Assembly (NCBI GenBank): GCA_910591455.2
Contig: OU342817.1
Span: 5,975,915 to 6,039,914, forward strand
From: Pholis gunnellus
Lineage: Eukaryota; Chordata; Actinopteri; Perciformes; Pholidae
Reading direction: 5' to 3'
DNA length: 64,000 nucleotides
The position numbers and the translations under genes are program-made. Of the stretch, positions 13,260-26,610 are shown piece by piece. The notes under the pieces were generated by a model. The model was not told where the DNA came from and made no database searches. It saw only the letters and a list, made by a program, of their open reading frames with translations. How positions within the stretch are numbered: position 1 is the first letter of the stretch; every line of letters starts with the position of its first letter.

Positions 13260-16160
13260 CATATTCAGTGATGAGAAGCTAAGTTTGTTGCACTTGCCTT
13301 ATTGAAACGGTCTACTGTAGTCCGTCTCACTTTTGTGACTAGTAGAAAGTTTAATCGGTCAGATAACTTGCATGTGTAACAAGACCCAGGATGGCTTTAT
13401 TTAGCCTGTGGAGGTGACATCAGTCACAGGGATGTGAAAGGTATTTCAGTCCTTCTTGCCAACAGCCTCATACTTTTGGTGTCGTCAGGTTGTTTTTTTC
13501 CATCTGGCTGCAGGTAGCTCGACATATCTGAGTTATGGTGAGATGAGCAGCAACAATTGGACTGATGACGCTCACTTCAAGCTCCACATTTCTTAACCTC
13601 ATGCTCCAATATTTAGTCAGTGACTCCATACTTACCGTCATAAGGTCAGTTCCTATTATAACTCAGAAAAAACCCCTCTCACGGCTCAGTTGCTAAGTGT
13701 CAAGCAAAACTATGACTGCCTTGGTTTATGCCAAGAAACCGTCTTTGCCAGACTGTCTAAATAACAGAATAGCAGCACCTGGCATATCATTGTTACATGC
13801 ATGTGCCAAACACACTTTTCTCTCATTAGCTGTTGAGGGATCGTAGTACATTTTGTTTATTGAAATAATGAGTTGGGATGTATTATTTCCTCTTACAGAG
13901 GAAATGTGGACACTTATTAAACACCTCATACTCAGGAAATTTGTACAACAACGAAAAGAAGCCGGAAAAAGCAATAAAGAGGGGAACCTAGAGAAGAATG
14001 GGGAGAGTAAGTGTGCCAGTTTTTAAGGAAGTTTAATCTGGCGACAACACCCTCCATTTGTCAAAGGCTGGACCGAAGGTCACGCTGCAGACTTGATGAG
14101 GTGACAAAGTGCTCAGGTACTTCTCATGCTCAGCTCAAGCAGCGAGGCTGTCTTTGTTCCATGAGGGTCAGCCATAGCAAACTTTCTTCAACCGGGCAGA
14201 GCCAAGACACAGATGACTGAGGAAGACAAATGTGCTTGTTAAGAAAAAAAAAAAGATTTATTGATTTATTTCAAATTAATGCCAATGTCCACATTCAATT
14301 CAGTGTCTGCTGCGCGGACTAAAGAGCAGTCATGGGAAAATCCGAGCTTTATACAAATAATTAGCACTGAGGATTAAATCGGATACATTTTGAGCAGACA
14401 TCCATTTCCAGTTCAAAATAAATACTTCAGTGATTGTTTGCCCAATTGGTCCGTGACCACAATTTGTCGGGACAAATCTTATGACTGAGATACTTCCTTT
14501 CAAAATAGTGTTTAAGGAACCACTGAAATATGAAAATCAGCCCTTATTTTCAAATTAAAGGGCAAGCCGGTCTACAGTCCGCATTACAGAAATTCTTGAT
14601 CAATTTGTAGCTTTCAAGTTATTTTATATCATCGCAACCGCAAATGTTAAATCTTTTGGTTGTTTAAAGTAGGCTTAGCATAATGATTGAACATTATATG
14701 TACTGGAAGTGTTCCACATTTTTATATTGTGGGCTATCTTCAGTAGCAGCCTTTCACTGGTTTCCCTCAGTGAATTTAAGAGTAGGAAAGAGGATGGCCG
14801 TTAACTTTGTGTATGTACTGACATCAGCCACTGACCGAGGCTGTCAAATAGACATCAAAACATGCACTTAGGCAAACTGCACACTCCCTTTTCCCACATC
14901 CCATCCCAGAGCCCTTTATGTTGTCCACACAATGGAAATCCAAACACACAAGAAAGATTTTTCCATGCAAATGTGAAATCCATACAGGAAAAAGAAAAAT
15001 ATGCAGTATGAGATTCACCATGCGCCCAAAGAAAACAACGCTCTGTAAAGTGCTTGCGCCGCCAGCCCGACAACCTCCTGCCTTTCAATTATGCTGCCAG
15101 CAGTATATCAACTTGACAAATACTGAAGGATGTGACCTTTTGATCTGAGCTGAACCCAACCTTACCTCGGAATCGTGGTCAGTCTGGGTTGATGGTCAAA
15201 ACTGTAATCCCCAAAAAAAAAAGAAAAAAAAAGAGTTAGGTCATCTTGGCCACATTCAGTAGCTCCAATCAAATGAGCAAATGACAAACAACTTTTCTAA
15301 CTTACTTAGTACTTAGTGAAAATCTGACGCAAACGCCGCTGTAGTGAATGAGATGACGGGAAGGCCATCTGTAATTATATTCAATCACAGGGTGGGTCAG
15401 TGTTTGGATTAGCTCCACTTGTATCAGTTTGTAGATAATATGGACTTGTGTGGCATCTAATTTTCCCCAATAAATCTGCTAAACCCAAACAATCAGCTGG
15501 TATTTTACAAGTGACTATATTATATCTTCAGTGAAATGCAGTCACCTATTTTTATTGCTTGTGTTCAACATCATTTACATTTTTTCTTCATGTTTTTCTT
15601 TTAACATTTTATGTAAACATGTGACAGTAGATAGCATCGACAGTCCCAGTGGGAAGGGGACAGGCTGTGGGAAAGTATATAAAAGTGGCACTGAAATGAT
15701 GATCACTCTTCAGATGGGACTAATTGTTGCTGTCTGAACACCTCCCAGTCTTAGAGACACTGTCGTCTGAAACATGCCGATGTTGACAATCGTCTGCTCC
15801 TGTGAGCTCCCGTCCCTTAGCTCCACAAGTCACATAGTTGCTTGGCTTTGGAATAGAAGAAACCTGATGGGACAGAGTCAGTAACTGTGCACATGTGTAA
15901 ACCCGCAAGGAGATAGAGACAAATAAATAAAAAAGATACACATTTTTGACTTGATTTAAAAAAAATTATATGCAAAGTTATTCTTTTTTGCTGAACTTGC
16001 AGATACAGTATATGCATTTGTGTACATTCGCTCATGGAAATTTTGATTTTTCAGCATAAAGATATGTTCACCAAACACATCCTTAAGTCCTTGTGAACAG
16101 CACTGATTCAAGTGTTTTATAATTATGCAAATCTTGCTTTTGCCAGATGTTTGGTCAGAA
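13260..16160. other. Non-coding interval, nothing identified
   Basis: Unique-looking AT-rich sequence with A-rich tracts near 14,245 and 15,215. No exon or repeat could be supported. Confidence 0.5.
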
Positions 16161-16164
16161 CAAG

Positions 16165-16445
16165 CAGCAACCTACGAGTCTGAAAAACGAAGCCAACACG
16201 GTAGTGCCAAAAACTGCAGCTCATCCAATGGCCACTTGAAGCTGGCTCCAAAAGCAAGTCAATCCCCATAGACCCACATGTTAAAATGACCAACTTTACT
16301 GCAGAAATAAACATGTTTACAACCTGGTGCGAAAGACAGTTTTGGTCTCTTTAACACATTTTTCTGTTGAAAAACAAACATAAAAAATTTGTGGGGGATG
16401 GATTTTTATGTAACTCACTTAAATTATACTAAGGCTTAAGAGTTA
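16165..16445. repeat. Dispersed teleost repeat, family D
   Basis: The block AAACTGCAGCTCATCCAATG, GCCACTTGAAGCTGGCTCC, AAAAGCAAGTCAATCCCCAT, AGACCCACATGTTAAAATG, CAGAAATAAACATGTTTAC and TTTGGTCTCTTTAA corresponds, in this order, to a high-copy repeat I know from percomorph genomes. It has no coding frame. No second copy is obvious in this window, so the call rests on recognition of the family. Confidence 0.5.
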
Positions 16446-16884
16446 TGCTTAACCTCTTGGCCATGTTTGTAAAGTTGGGGCTTTTTGGAGATTTTTTCAT
16501 GCATTCCAGTCACAAACAAATTCTGCGACGTTTTGTTTGTGGTGCGATCTGACCCAATTTAAAAGCTGTAATCTAAAATTTGAAGCTAAACAACTCATAG
16601 CCAGGTGCAGTTTTTATACTCGGATGCAGATATCACAGTGAACATTGTTATTGCAATCCATCCAATAGTAGTAGAAGCTTTTCACAGACGAAGCTCGAGG
16701 ACAAGTCAAGGCATTACACAAAATAGAGTTGCCATTGTTCGTTTCTGCAAACCACAGATATGTTGAATGCTTTTGGTCAGAGCAAGTGAAGTAGTACAAC
16801 TACCGCTATTGAAAGTCCACGAAGGGCAGGTGGAAGGGGTTAAAGAGACACAGGACTTTAACCCAGAAGCGACTTTGTTGCATC

Positions 16885-17010
16885 ATAATGATTCATCCTC
16901 TAGGGACCATGCATTTCACAGAATTGCATGGCAATAATCCAAAAGTTGATGAGATATTTCCATCAAAATATGACTGGTGGACCAACGGGCAGACCATGCA
17001 TGCAGCCAAC
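16885..17010 (-). repeat. Family A dispersed repeat, reversed fragment
   Basis: Reading the minus strand gives the order GGTCTGCCCGTTGGTCCACC, GATGGAAATATCTCATCAAC, TTTTGGATTATTGCCATGCA and GGTCCCTAGAGGATGAATCA. These match the start of the copies near 7.4 and 26.3 kb in reverse orientation. A further weak piece (CAATCCATCCAATAGT) lies at about 16,655. Confidence 0.5.
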
Positions 17011-17974
17011 GTGACTAAATATACAATTGTATTTAAAAAAATAAAGCTACAGATAGTGTTTGTGCACCTCCACTTTTAAGTCGATTGTTTTATATTTATT
17101 ACTGTCCAATAGTTTGCAGATGCTAAGTATCGCTACAAAACAGGAAAATGTAAAAAAACAACCTTATATTGATAATAAAGACGATAGTTTTGGCATGTGG
17201 CCAGACTCCCTTGCTTGAGAGCGCAGAGTGAAGCAAAGGGCACTATCCTCTTAGGAAGGATATACATGTCATCACATTTTAAGGCACTGCATTTTCAAGG
17301 CCTGGCCCTTTTATGTTCACAGAGGTGTTCAGAGGTCCCTCTTGTAAATTTGATTGGCACTGCCATAAAATGAAAAGGACCTATTGGCAGTGACACCTAT
17401 GACAAATTGTAAATCTGCTGAGTTCTTCTCTTCAGACCTAACATGTAACCCTTGTGAATGAGTCACAAAACTACACTATGGATCTACCAAACACATTTAG
17501 GTGCTCAGCCAGCTCACCAAATACAACACATGGATCCAAAAAAGTGCAAGTGAAGTGTGCATATCCGTGTGAAAGCCCTGAAGAAATTCTCTTCAGTTTT
17601 ATTCTAAAAGATTAACGAACAACTACTACTCAAATGGAAAATATATAATCTGTAGGATACAATATGAATGTAGACCCTCTTTTTATTTAAAAGAAAGTGA
17701 AACAAGTGAGAAAAGAGCGGATTGAACAGGTTAAACCATGTTAAAGCCCCTCCATTTCTCTTTTGTAACATCTGACAGATTGGAATGAGGTTTTTATTTG
17801 GTTCACAGCTACTTCTCAGTTCAACATGTGAATTTCAGCTGCAGGTATACAGTTATCAAACTTCATTTCATAAATAGTTTCTGCTCAGTAAGTGATCAAC
17901 CTGAAAAGTTAGGTAAAGATTAGGAATTCATGATAAAAGCTACATGTCTCTTTTAGAGTCGTGAGTCTTCACTG

Positions 17975-18560
17975 GCGTCACGATACGATTACGATCCCTC
18001 TCAACGATTTGAATGTATCGCATCCTCAATTTTAATAGTTTATCAGTTAATACAAGCAGTCAATTAATCCCAACTCCCTTTTTACTTATTTATAGAATAT
18101 AAACATAAAAAAACTAAACATAACTCCTGCAATGAATTTGAAGTGTGCTGCAATCGTCAAAAATAAGGTTTTCACATAGCAGGTCTAGGGCACATTTCAA
18201 TGCCTATGACATTTCAAACTGCACAAATTAGCCTTGCAGCAAACAGAGTTTTCCAGGCACTTTGACTCTTACTTGGTTTGAGTCACAGCATCTCTTTACA
18301 GAACCACCCCACGGTTGAATTTCAGCCTACATGCACGTTTTCCCAGCCTGACATTGTTGGAACAGCTAATAAGCAGCTAATATTGGTAGCGAGAGCGACA
18401 AGTTACTGAACACCAACTGAGAGGAGAGGAAATAGCGTGACTTTAAATAACAGCAAAAGGCAGCAAAGACTCACACTGAACTGAAACCAAACTGCTGATT
18501 ATGTTCTGTCACTGCATCATTCTGTCATGCAGAATCGTCCACATAGCGATGCACCTTAGC
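17975..18560. mobile_element. Probable non-autonomous hAT-like element, family F
   Basis: The left part reads CGTCACGATACGATTACGAT and ATGTATCGCATCC; the right part reads GCAGAATCGTCCACATAGCG and ATGCACC. These degenerate ATCG-rich ends, about 580 bases apart, are typical of a group of short teleost elements related to hAT transposons. The ends are too decayed to define a target-site duplication by eye. There is no transposase frame. Confidence 0.4.
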
Positions 18561-21500
18561 AGCTAGACATTTCCACACCTCTAGACGTTCTACTGGACTA
18601 TGCGTTTATCTGAAACATATGCATATGTTTTAGTTTATCAATTTTAGACAAAAGCAATAAGCACATTTCATTAGAATAAATACATATAAATTAAAAAGGA
18701 CACCGTTAAGAAGAGAAGAATCCACACCTTGGCAGAAATCAAATCTTGTGGGTAAGATTTCTAATCCTTTATGCCACACACGGGGTAAGTACAGTATGTA
18801 TATAACATACATGTCCCAGGATATATAGCGGAAGAGAAATGGACTTATCCAGCAGAGGAAAGAAAAGCCACTTTCTCTACCGAAAAAAAACTGAAGTGAT
18901 TTAAGAACGTGGTCTAAGACTTGGCACCAATATGGTGGACAGTCACGAGGCTGAATGTGGGCAATAAACAACAAGTCACGCAAATGTACACTTCACATGC
19001 AACACAGTTGGCGATTCACTTAACCGTCTGGATGAAATTTTATTCTCTTTGGCCTCAGTTGCATATGGCATCATTTCTTTTTACAGCAGAGTACAGTCAA
19101 ACACACCAGTGAAGCTGAATGTAGGTTATCAATATAATACTCACAAATTACACCATGCAGGGAGAATCCAAGTAAACCACTCTCACTGCCAACTTCATTT
19201 GAGACAATGGAAACCTTTTGGTCTCCCCTCCCTTTTGAGCAGTCAGAACACTGCTCCCTCCTTACATCAGCACCGCTCCCCTATTAAAACAATATACGAA
19301 AGGCTTAGCGCAAAGGCCATTAACGACGGGCGGAATTAATATTGAGCCACGTTCATGTCTCAAAGGGTTAAGTCGACTTCCCACACTGTGAGAGTCCGAG
19401 CACACAGCAGGCCTCCGTGACCACCAGCGTTGTCAGGACGCAAACGTTAACATCAGGACCTACATGGTTCCTCTTAATTGCCTTTCATCAAACAATTACT
19501 GGCTCGCTTCTGCCAACCAGCTGGGAACGGTAGGGCTCGACAGAGATAACATAATTATATATACTGGACATGAGCAATTTATCAGCGATGCTGTAGGACA
19601 TCAATATCGATATGAAGGGCGAGAGCCTGATAGGTCTCAAATCAACCGTTTTCACCCTTTTTATAAAAATGACAAATATTTGTATGTTACCGTTTGTCCA
19701 TTGGGAATATTTCTCCTTTCCATATCATTTAAACTGCATCCCACGGGCCTTTTGAACTATTTTAACTGCAGATGTTTAGGTTTGTGATCATGGAGTAGGC
19801 ATGTCTTGGTCCTATTTTTAGATAATCTATAGCCTAAACCATTATTAGATTAATTGAAAATCAAATCAAAAATCAGTCAGTTGATGTTGGAAAATGTTTC
19901 AAAATGTCTTTTTTGTGGTAAAAAGGCTGTTAAATGGAGTATTGAAATGCTCCTTTCTGACATAGCGAATATTTAACTCACATGACTGATCAGCTGATTG
20001 GCTGTTGGCGTTGTCTTGGATATTCCCATAATGTGCAAATGCATGTCTTTGTCTACAGGCAACATAAAACATGGCCAATACTAGCTGAACATGAAAGAAC
20101 AATTCAAACTTGCTGAAGTGAAACTAATTTCTGGAGACCGCTCTGCATTTTTCTGGAGTTTGTGTGCTCCAAACCAGTAGATGGAAACGTTCCTAGTTCA
20201 CATTTCAAAAGTTTGCTGAACATTGACAATTGAATAGAAATGGGCCCCGCTTTGCAGTCCAGTCAAAAAGAAGAAGAACAACCCTGAAAGGCTTTGTTGT
20301 TTTGGACTGTTTCATTTGGGAACTTTGTCATCCACCGTTTTACCCATAGCACTATACATCAAGAGAAGAGCAGACACCAAAGCCAGCAGAGGTGTACCAA
20401 CCAAATGGCTAACATCAGAATCCAGTCCCACGAAAAGAGGCGAGTCAAACCTGTTCCCCCCTGCACCAGGGAAACAGGACACACTCATGAAAAACAGACA
20501 GAAACATCCTCGTGTCAGACTTGCAACATGAAAGGTCAAGCACTCAAGTTGCGGCCATGTTTGAAAATGTCCCACAGTAGTGTTCCAATAAATTGTGTCA
20601 GCAGTTGCACAATTTATAACAGTAAACATCAAGAAGACATAAATGAATAGAACATAATGGACAAAACCTTTAACACATCTAAAAAAAGGGAAGCAGAGTG
20701 TGTAAAACAGTTGGCTGGGAGATGAAGTAGGCTATATGTCATGTAAATGGGCTCAATCATGCGCATTTATCTTTTAACAATTTTTGAATGTTTTAGTAGT
20801 TCTGAATTACACTATAATCCGCCAACATGTTTGGGTTACAGGTGAGATGATTTACAGCGTTGTGGGTTGTAGTAAGAACTTCTAACGTTACAAAACTGAG
20901 TGTCCTATAGCTATTGAAATATTCTGGCCGCATACCAGAATGGCTTGAAAGATTCATGTTGTGTTTATGATGGAGTTAGCAGGCTTATGGCCCCCGGGTT
21001 CAAAGAATCATTCTGAAACAAAGGAAGATGGAGAATGACCTGACCCGGCTCTGCAGTGTGAAATCACTCCCGGGTCACATGTGTTTTTGTTCATCCTCTT
21101 CACCTTAAGGTTTTAGAAGATGGAGCAGATAGCACGCAATGGTGCAACAGACCTGCTAAAGGCCACCTCGCCGGTCCAGATGCAGTCTTTCATCTTTTTT
21201 TAGAAGCACAGTCTTGGTAACGACGATTTCTAAACTGACAGAAAGCCTGTGTATGATCACAGCATGCTGCTGCTGGGGGACAGAACAGGCATGCGGTTTA
21301 TTATTCTGAATCTGGAGAATATTTCATGGAAATATGCTCTGCTAGTCATGGGGGTGAAAACCTTTCACGCTATTATTGACAACTTCTTCACAGCGAGCCA
21401 AGTGACTCACAGTTAGGCCCATGTGTGCATGTTGCAAAATAATAATTGTCCACTTAATCACATTGGTGGAATGGTGAAATACTCTGGATATATAAAACTG

Positions 21501-24500
21501 ATAAGGTCAGTAGTTGACAGTAGACAGTCCAGCGCCCCATCGAGATCAAATGAGTGCCATTATGCACTGAATCTACTCAAGTTTTTGGTGATAAGAGAAG
21601 CTCAGTGAGGCTCTCCAGAACAGCTCTGCTGCCCCGGCACAGATAAATGGCTTCCTCTTTTGAAAGGTCCCACTCCTCATTTGGATAAGCAGCACAATAA
21701 GCAAAACGCTTTCAACAACTATTCCCTCATTAATGTTTGAAGCAGGGCATTCTTGTTTGCACCCCAAGTCAATTTGGACAAAGTCCATGCTCTGTTGAAC
21801 CTTTGAAGAGTTGAAGCCTCATTGTTCACGAGCAAAAGGGCATAAAAAGATGTCAGTCACTCCAATTATTTTGGTTTTGACATGAATAACATAAAACAGG
21901 AATTCTGTAAGTGAAAATGAAAAATAAAAAATAAAACATCTGGCTAAGCATCTTCCCAAATGTTTTATGTCTGAATTACAAAGCAACATCACAGCTGCAC
22001 CATAACATTTTTTAAAGAAGACAATCCTTTTGTGTTTTCATTTACATAACTTTCAAGTCTCACAACAGATGGACCAAAACAGCAAGACATAATTTAGAGT
22101 GAAAACAGAACTTAATGACTATCAAAAGCAGATGGCAGAGGAATGTCTTGAAATGCTGAAAAGATGTCCGAATATAGAGACCTCTGCTCTTCACTCTTCT
22201 CATTGAAGTGAAATTTAAAACACTTTATACAGGGAAATATTTATGAATCATACAACCTTCCAGTGTTTAAAGACATGTTTAATACCCAAAAAACATTTTA
22301 CATGTGTGTTATATTTGACTGTGGTCATTCAATGACACAAATATGTTGAAGCTTCATTCATTAACTCCACAAAAAGTGCTTTACACCATCATATTTATTA
22401 CAAACACCAACATTTTTTCAAATATTTAATTTAGTTAAAATTAATTTTTTCCATTGTCGCAACCATCAGCTGATGTCATATTAAAAGCACCCAACACATG
22501 GTCCCCTGCTGTTTTCAATACAGTCTCAGGTTAGCAGACAAGCTGAAATACAACATGGCTATACTTAAAGATGTGCTGTAGCTACGCATTGAGTTATAGT
22601 TATGATGGAAGATGGAATGATTTCATTGAGCTGTAAACATTTTGTATTTATGTCAGTGAGACTTTGTAGTTTATTTTTTGTATGTAAAAAAGTAACCTGG
22701 TAAGATAATGAGAACAAATTTAAATATTAAAAATACTGATTTGTGAAATGTTAACATTATTGCTTCAACATGACTTAAAAGATACATTGTATACGATACA
22801 AGGATTTGTTAAAACCCCAAAGCTGCAAACCTGTCTCAGTTTGGAAAGGAGCGTGTAATAGACCCCGCAAAAGGGGTAATTTAACATTTTACCAAATTTC
22901 CAAATCATAATTTTGAATGTGCCACTCCTTTTGGTGGGGTTCAGCACACATTTTTCCTCCGGTTTTGTACCAAGACACAGAAAAAAATCTTAAGAGAACT
23001 ATAGATTTTGGTAAATTAGCCGGTAATATGCTACAGTTTATTGAACATGTGAGTGCACAGACCTCACAGCCTGTAGAAAGCAAGTAAACAGGTTGTCCTT
23101 AAACTTCTGAATTATATCAGTGGTAAACATGTGACCTGGTTTGGTTGGTTTCTCCGCTGCATGTTCTTCCCTCCTTTGAGGAGTGAGCCTGCAGTGAGAC
23201 AAGGTTCACCTGGGCTGCTGAGCTGCTCCTTTCTCTTTCTTTGCATTTTTGTTGTTATTGTTAATATTGATAAAAACCTTTTTTTTCATGTAAATTCAAT
23301 CAATTAACTCATCAATACAAGAGCTGAACTCTTTTATCCAACAAAAACGTTTGTTAGTGTAATGAAGTGTTTCAAAGAGACTTAACAACAAGGTGAATAC
23401 CATCCATTGCTTATCATATACGAATATTCTTATCTTGGGTAAATAAAGCAAACACAACATTAGTGTTTGCTTTATATCCTGTGGAAAGTTGTAATATCTC
23501 AGTTGACTAATTTGTAAAATATTTTCAGTAAATTTCTTTTTACATTTGTTCCCGTTTCAATCTCCAAACAACTTTCTTTTCTTTTCAGTGTTCTAGTGTT
23601 CTGGTCAAAGGGAAATCTAGCGGTCTCATATAAGTCGATTCATTATTATTCTCCAAGTCGTTATGGTCAGTCATTTTATTACGCAGTGTTGTTAGGGTGA
23701 ATGGTGTCAGTAGTGACAAAAGCAAAAAGCAAATAACATGTTCTAATGTATGATAAGCACATTGTGGTTATACTTTTCCATTGGCAAGAACTTCATCTCT
23801 TGTTTGAATTAATATTCCTGGTGCTCCAGTTTTCTCCCACATCATACAGAAATACATATCAGGTGGACTGCAGAGTTTTTCTTTTTTGTATCTCCTGACA
23901 GAAATAAGTGGGTAACAAGAAATGTTTGTTATTATTATGCTTTTTGGAAGTGAAGTTGGCAGAGCAACAGGTGTCATTTTATTTCATTAAAAGGTTTATT
24001 GGTAATGTCGGGTGCTGCAATTTACTTCATATTACAAAAACGGACATTACAAAAGTGCACACGAATGGTACTGAATGTGCTGTAATTCATTGTGGAGTTG
24101 AGATGGTTACAGTTAACATGCATTGTCTTTCCAAATGAACTTGAACTAAGACTGTATAGTTGAGTTTGTTGTGATTTCGACACCCCTCTTCTTCATTTTG
24201 CGTTTAATCTGCATTGACAGTGTTGCACCGCCAATAAGCCAGACATAACACAGTTTTGGAAAAGGCCTTAACAGTAACAAATGGAATTTATGGACACAAT
24301 GGTCTAAAACTGAGCCCACCCCAGACTGTCAAAACTAAATGAAACTTGAGTGGAGAGAAAAGTTCACCGAGTGGTGTCAGGAATCAACTTTTGCTGGGTT
24401 GTCCACATGAAGACATGAACTTTTATTCCACGCATGTATCATGACTCATTATAAGGAAGACCTGCCAATGTACTTTACCTGTGTGCGTGATTTTCCCTTT

Positions 24501-25650
24501 CGCTTGTCTTTATACGGAAATGCCACCATAAATAAACTCTGGATTTGATTGCTACTAGACTCATCAAACCATTGGCAGCGCTCCTGTGATGTGAACTCTA
24601 AAATGAAGCAAACACCAAAGAAAACACCAAAAGGTGTCTCTAAATTCAAGAAAAATAAGCCTTACCCCTGATTTCCTAATATATTCTGATGACAATGAAT
24701 TGTGCAATAATTGGTTTCAGAGAAAATCGTTAAAGAATCCAACACATCAACCCAGATGACGTTGGTGGGGGGGCCTATCTTTGGTGGAAACACTGCAATA
24801 GCTGCGCCCGGCCAGAGCCTGACAGAAAGGATTCAAATAAAGCGAAGTTATGGTTCTGAGAAAAAGAGAAAATGTGTGAAATCTTGGTTCTTTTTAATTG
24901 AAATTGTCTCGCATCTGTCAGGCCACCGTTACATTTTCTTCCCCATTTCACAGCCCATCAATCCTTGTGATACAGTTGTTAGTAAGATGTCATGCGACTT
25001 AAGGAACGTTGAGTATATCTTGTCATTACATGTGCTGTTAGTGGTCATTTAGGTATTGTCTTCCCTCGCCTGGATTCATTGTTGTTTTTCTTGAGTCGGT
25101 CGGGCCGAGGAGTCGTCACGCGGCTCCTGCTTGTTTTCTCAGCTGGCCAGCCGAGTGTCCACGGCCACTGTCATGTCCTCAGCCCGTGGTCTCTGCCTCG
25201 TTAGACAGGAAGATAAATGCGAGTGCTATGGGCAGCATCATTATTAATGAAAAGTGACATCATCGCGTGGTCTGCTTAACAGCAATCAGGCCTCTCTCTC
25301 TGCAACACACAATGCAATCCAGATGTCCATTTGATTAAAGGCTTAAAGAAGATTGGAGAGGGTGAGAAGGGGGGGAGGCACAGCTCAGGTCGACCTCTAG
25401 ATTCTGAAAGAAAGAGTTTTATAAATATCTCTTAAAATAAAAACACATGGATGGAGACCCCACCCCCACCACCCTTTGCATACCCGTTTCTTCTCTGATG
25501 GTCGTCACCTGGTTTCAAGCAGCAGCACTTGATAATCCGCACGAAAATTCCTGTCTAATTGGACCTGCTACTTATTGTGAGACATTACATATTTCCCACT
25601 CCTAATAGTTGTGGGAAATTCACACACTGACGTTTTCACACTGCTGGAAG
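18560..25650. other. Long non-coding interval
   Basis: Seven kilobases with no supportable exon. It holds the 13-bp hairpin at 23,443 and, near 25,215-25,345, a stretch rich in homeodomain-type and CRE-like cores (CATTATTAATGAAAAG, GTGACATCATC, TTTGATTAAAGG) that could be regulatory. A minus-strand frame at 20312-20632 contains a hydrophobic run (GTPLLALVSALLLMY) but has no other support. Confidence 0.5.
23443..23475. repeat. Perfect 13-bp inverted repeat with 7-base loop
   Basis: ATAAAGCAAACAC (23443-23455), loop AACATTA, then GTGTTTGCTTTAT (23463-23475): an exact 13-bp stem. It could be a cruciform or RNA hairpin, or the tip of a decayed element. It is shorter than a microRNA precursor. 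Confidence 0.8.
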
Positions 25651-26060
25651 CTAATTGACCCTTCCTAAGTCCCGCCCCCCCTTAGTTACTGTTGTGAGGT
25701 CGAACAAGCTTGACGAAAAGAAATAGGGCAACGCTCGCTGTGTGGTTCCATTTAGCTGCCACTGTGTATTAGATTTTTCTGGCCGCCAGACAACAAGAAC
25801 TTGGACTTTTCCCGTTGAGATGTTAGATTTATGTGTATATGTAAAAATAACACAAAAGGCTACTCTGGGGTGGCACGTAGCCTTACAGAGATAAAATAAA
25901 CAAAGGAACGTTAGCCTGAACAATTATTCATGTCATCTTAAAGATAAGTTGTTACGTAATCTTCTATCTCCACTTGTAGCAGGGTTGCATTTGCACTGTG
26001 AAATTTCATTTGTGTTGATTTAGTGTTAGCTATACGATAGCTATACGATAGCTAGCTAGT
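25650..26060. repeat. Family C dispersed repeat, second copy
   Basis: The head of this segment (CCTAAGTCCCGCCCCCCCTT, then AGTTACTGTTGTGAGGTCG and CAAGCTTGACG) is similar to the inserted sequence near 7,665 (AGGCCCTTCCCCCCCCTCAG, then TTACTGTTGAAAGGC and TTTTCGC). The tail ends in a short tandem (AGCTATACGAT twice, 26,028-26,053). Similarity falls off downstream, so the right edge is uncertain. Confidence 0.4.
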
Positions 26061-26319
26061 TGGCAAGCATTTTGCTAACATTAGCCAACTTGTGACTACA
26101 GACAATGTAGCCTAATGCGTTTGAAATGTACTACACAATGCCTTCCACACAGTCAGGGTAATGAACGTCCGGCTTGCAGGTCCCTCTGCCACATCTTTTA
26201 ACCGTCGTAAATATTTTGTTTTCTTTTCAACATAGACGAGCCGAGCATATAGTATACAACAGGAAAGGGAAAGGTGGGCGGAAAAGGGCGGGACAGTCGA
26301 ATGTTTTTATCCTGCTAAC

Positions 26320-26610
26320 AGCATGGCTCTCTGGCATGCTGGTTGGTCCTGAAATATCTCAACAACAATCGGATGGATTGTCAACCCATTTTGTGTAACT
26401 AATTATGTTCCTCAGAGGAAGAAGCCTACTAACTTTGATGATCCCCGACTTTTGCTCTAGTGCTATCAGGGGGTCCAGTGAAATATCTCCACATCTACTG
26501 GATGAATTAGCATAAAGTATTCCCCTGACTTTTCCTTTAGCGCAGATATGAGGTTGACATTTATGGTTTTGAGAGAATTGTCTCAACAAGTAAACCAAAT
26601 GGATGGATTG
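26320..26610. repeat. Family A dispersed repeat, second copy
   Basis: It carries TCCTGAAATATCTCAACAAC, then CGGATGGATTGTCAACC, a CTAACTTTGATGATCCCC block, GACTTTTGCTCTAG and a second cycle (AGTGAAATATCTCCACATCT, GGATGAATT, GACTTTTCCTTTAGCGC). This is the same ordered set as in the copy near 7.4 kb. The internal near-duplication is a trait of this family. Confidence 0.6.

Noticed and set aside
20312..20632. Minus-strand frame with a hydrophobic segment that could be a small membrane protein
   Set aside because: Only one hydrophobic run, no promoter, splice site or poly(A) signal, and an equally open frame on the opposite strand.
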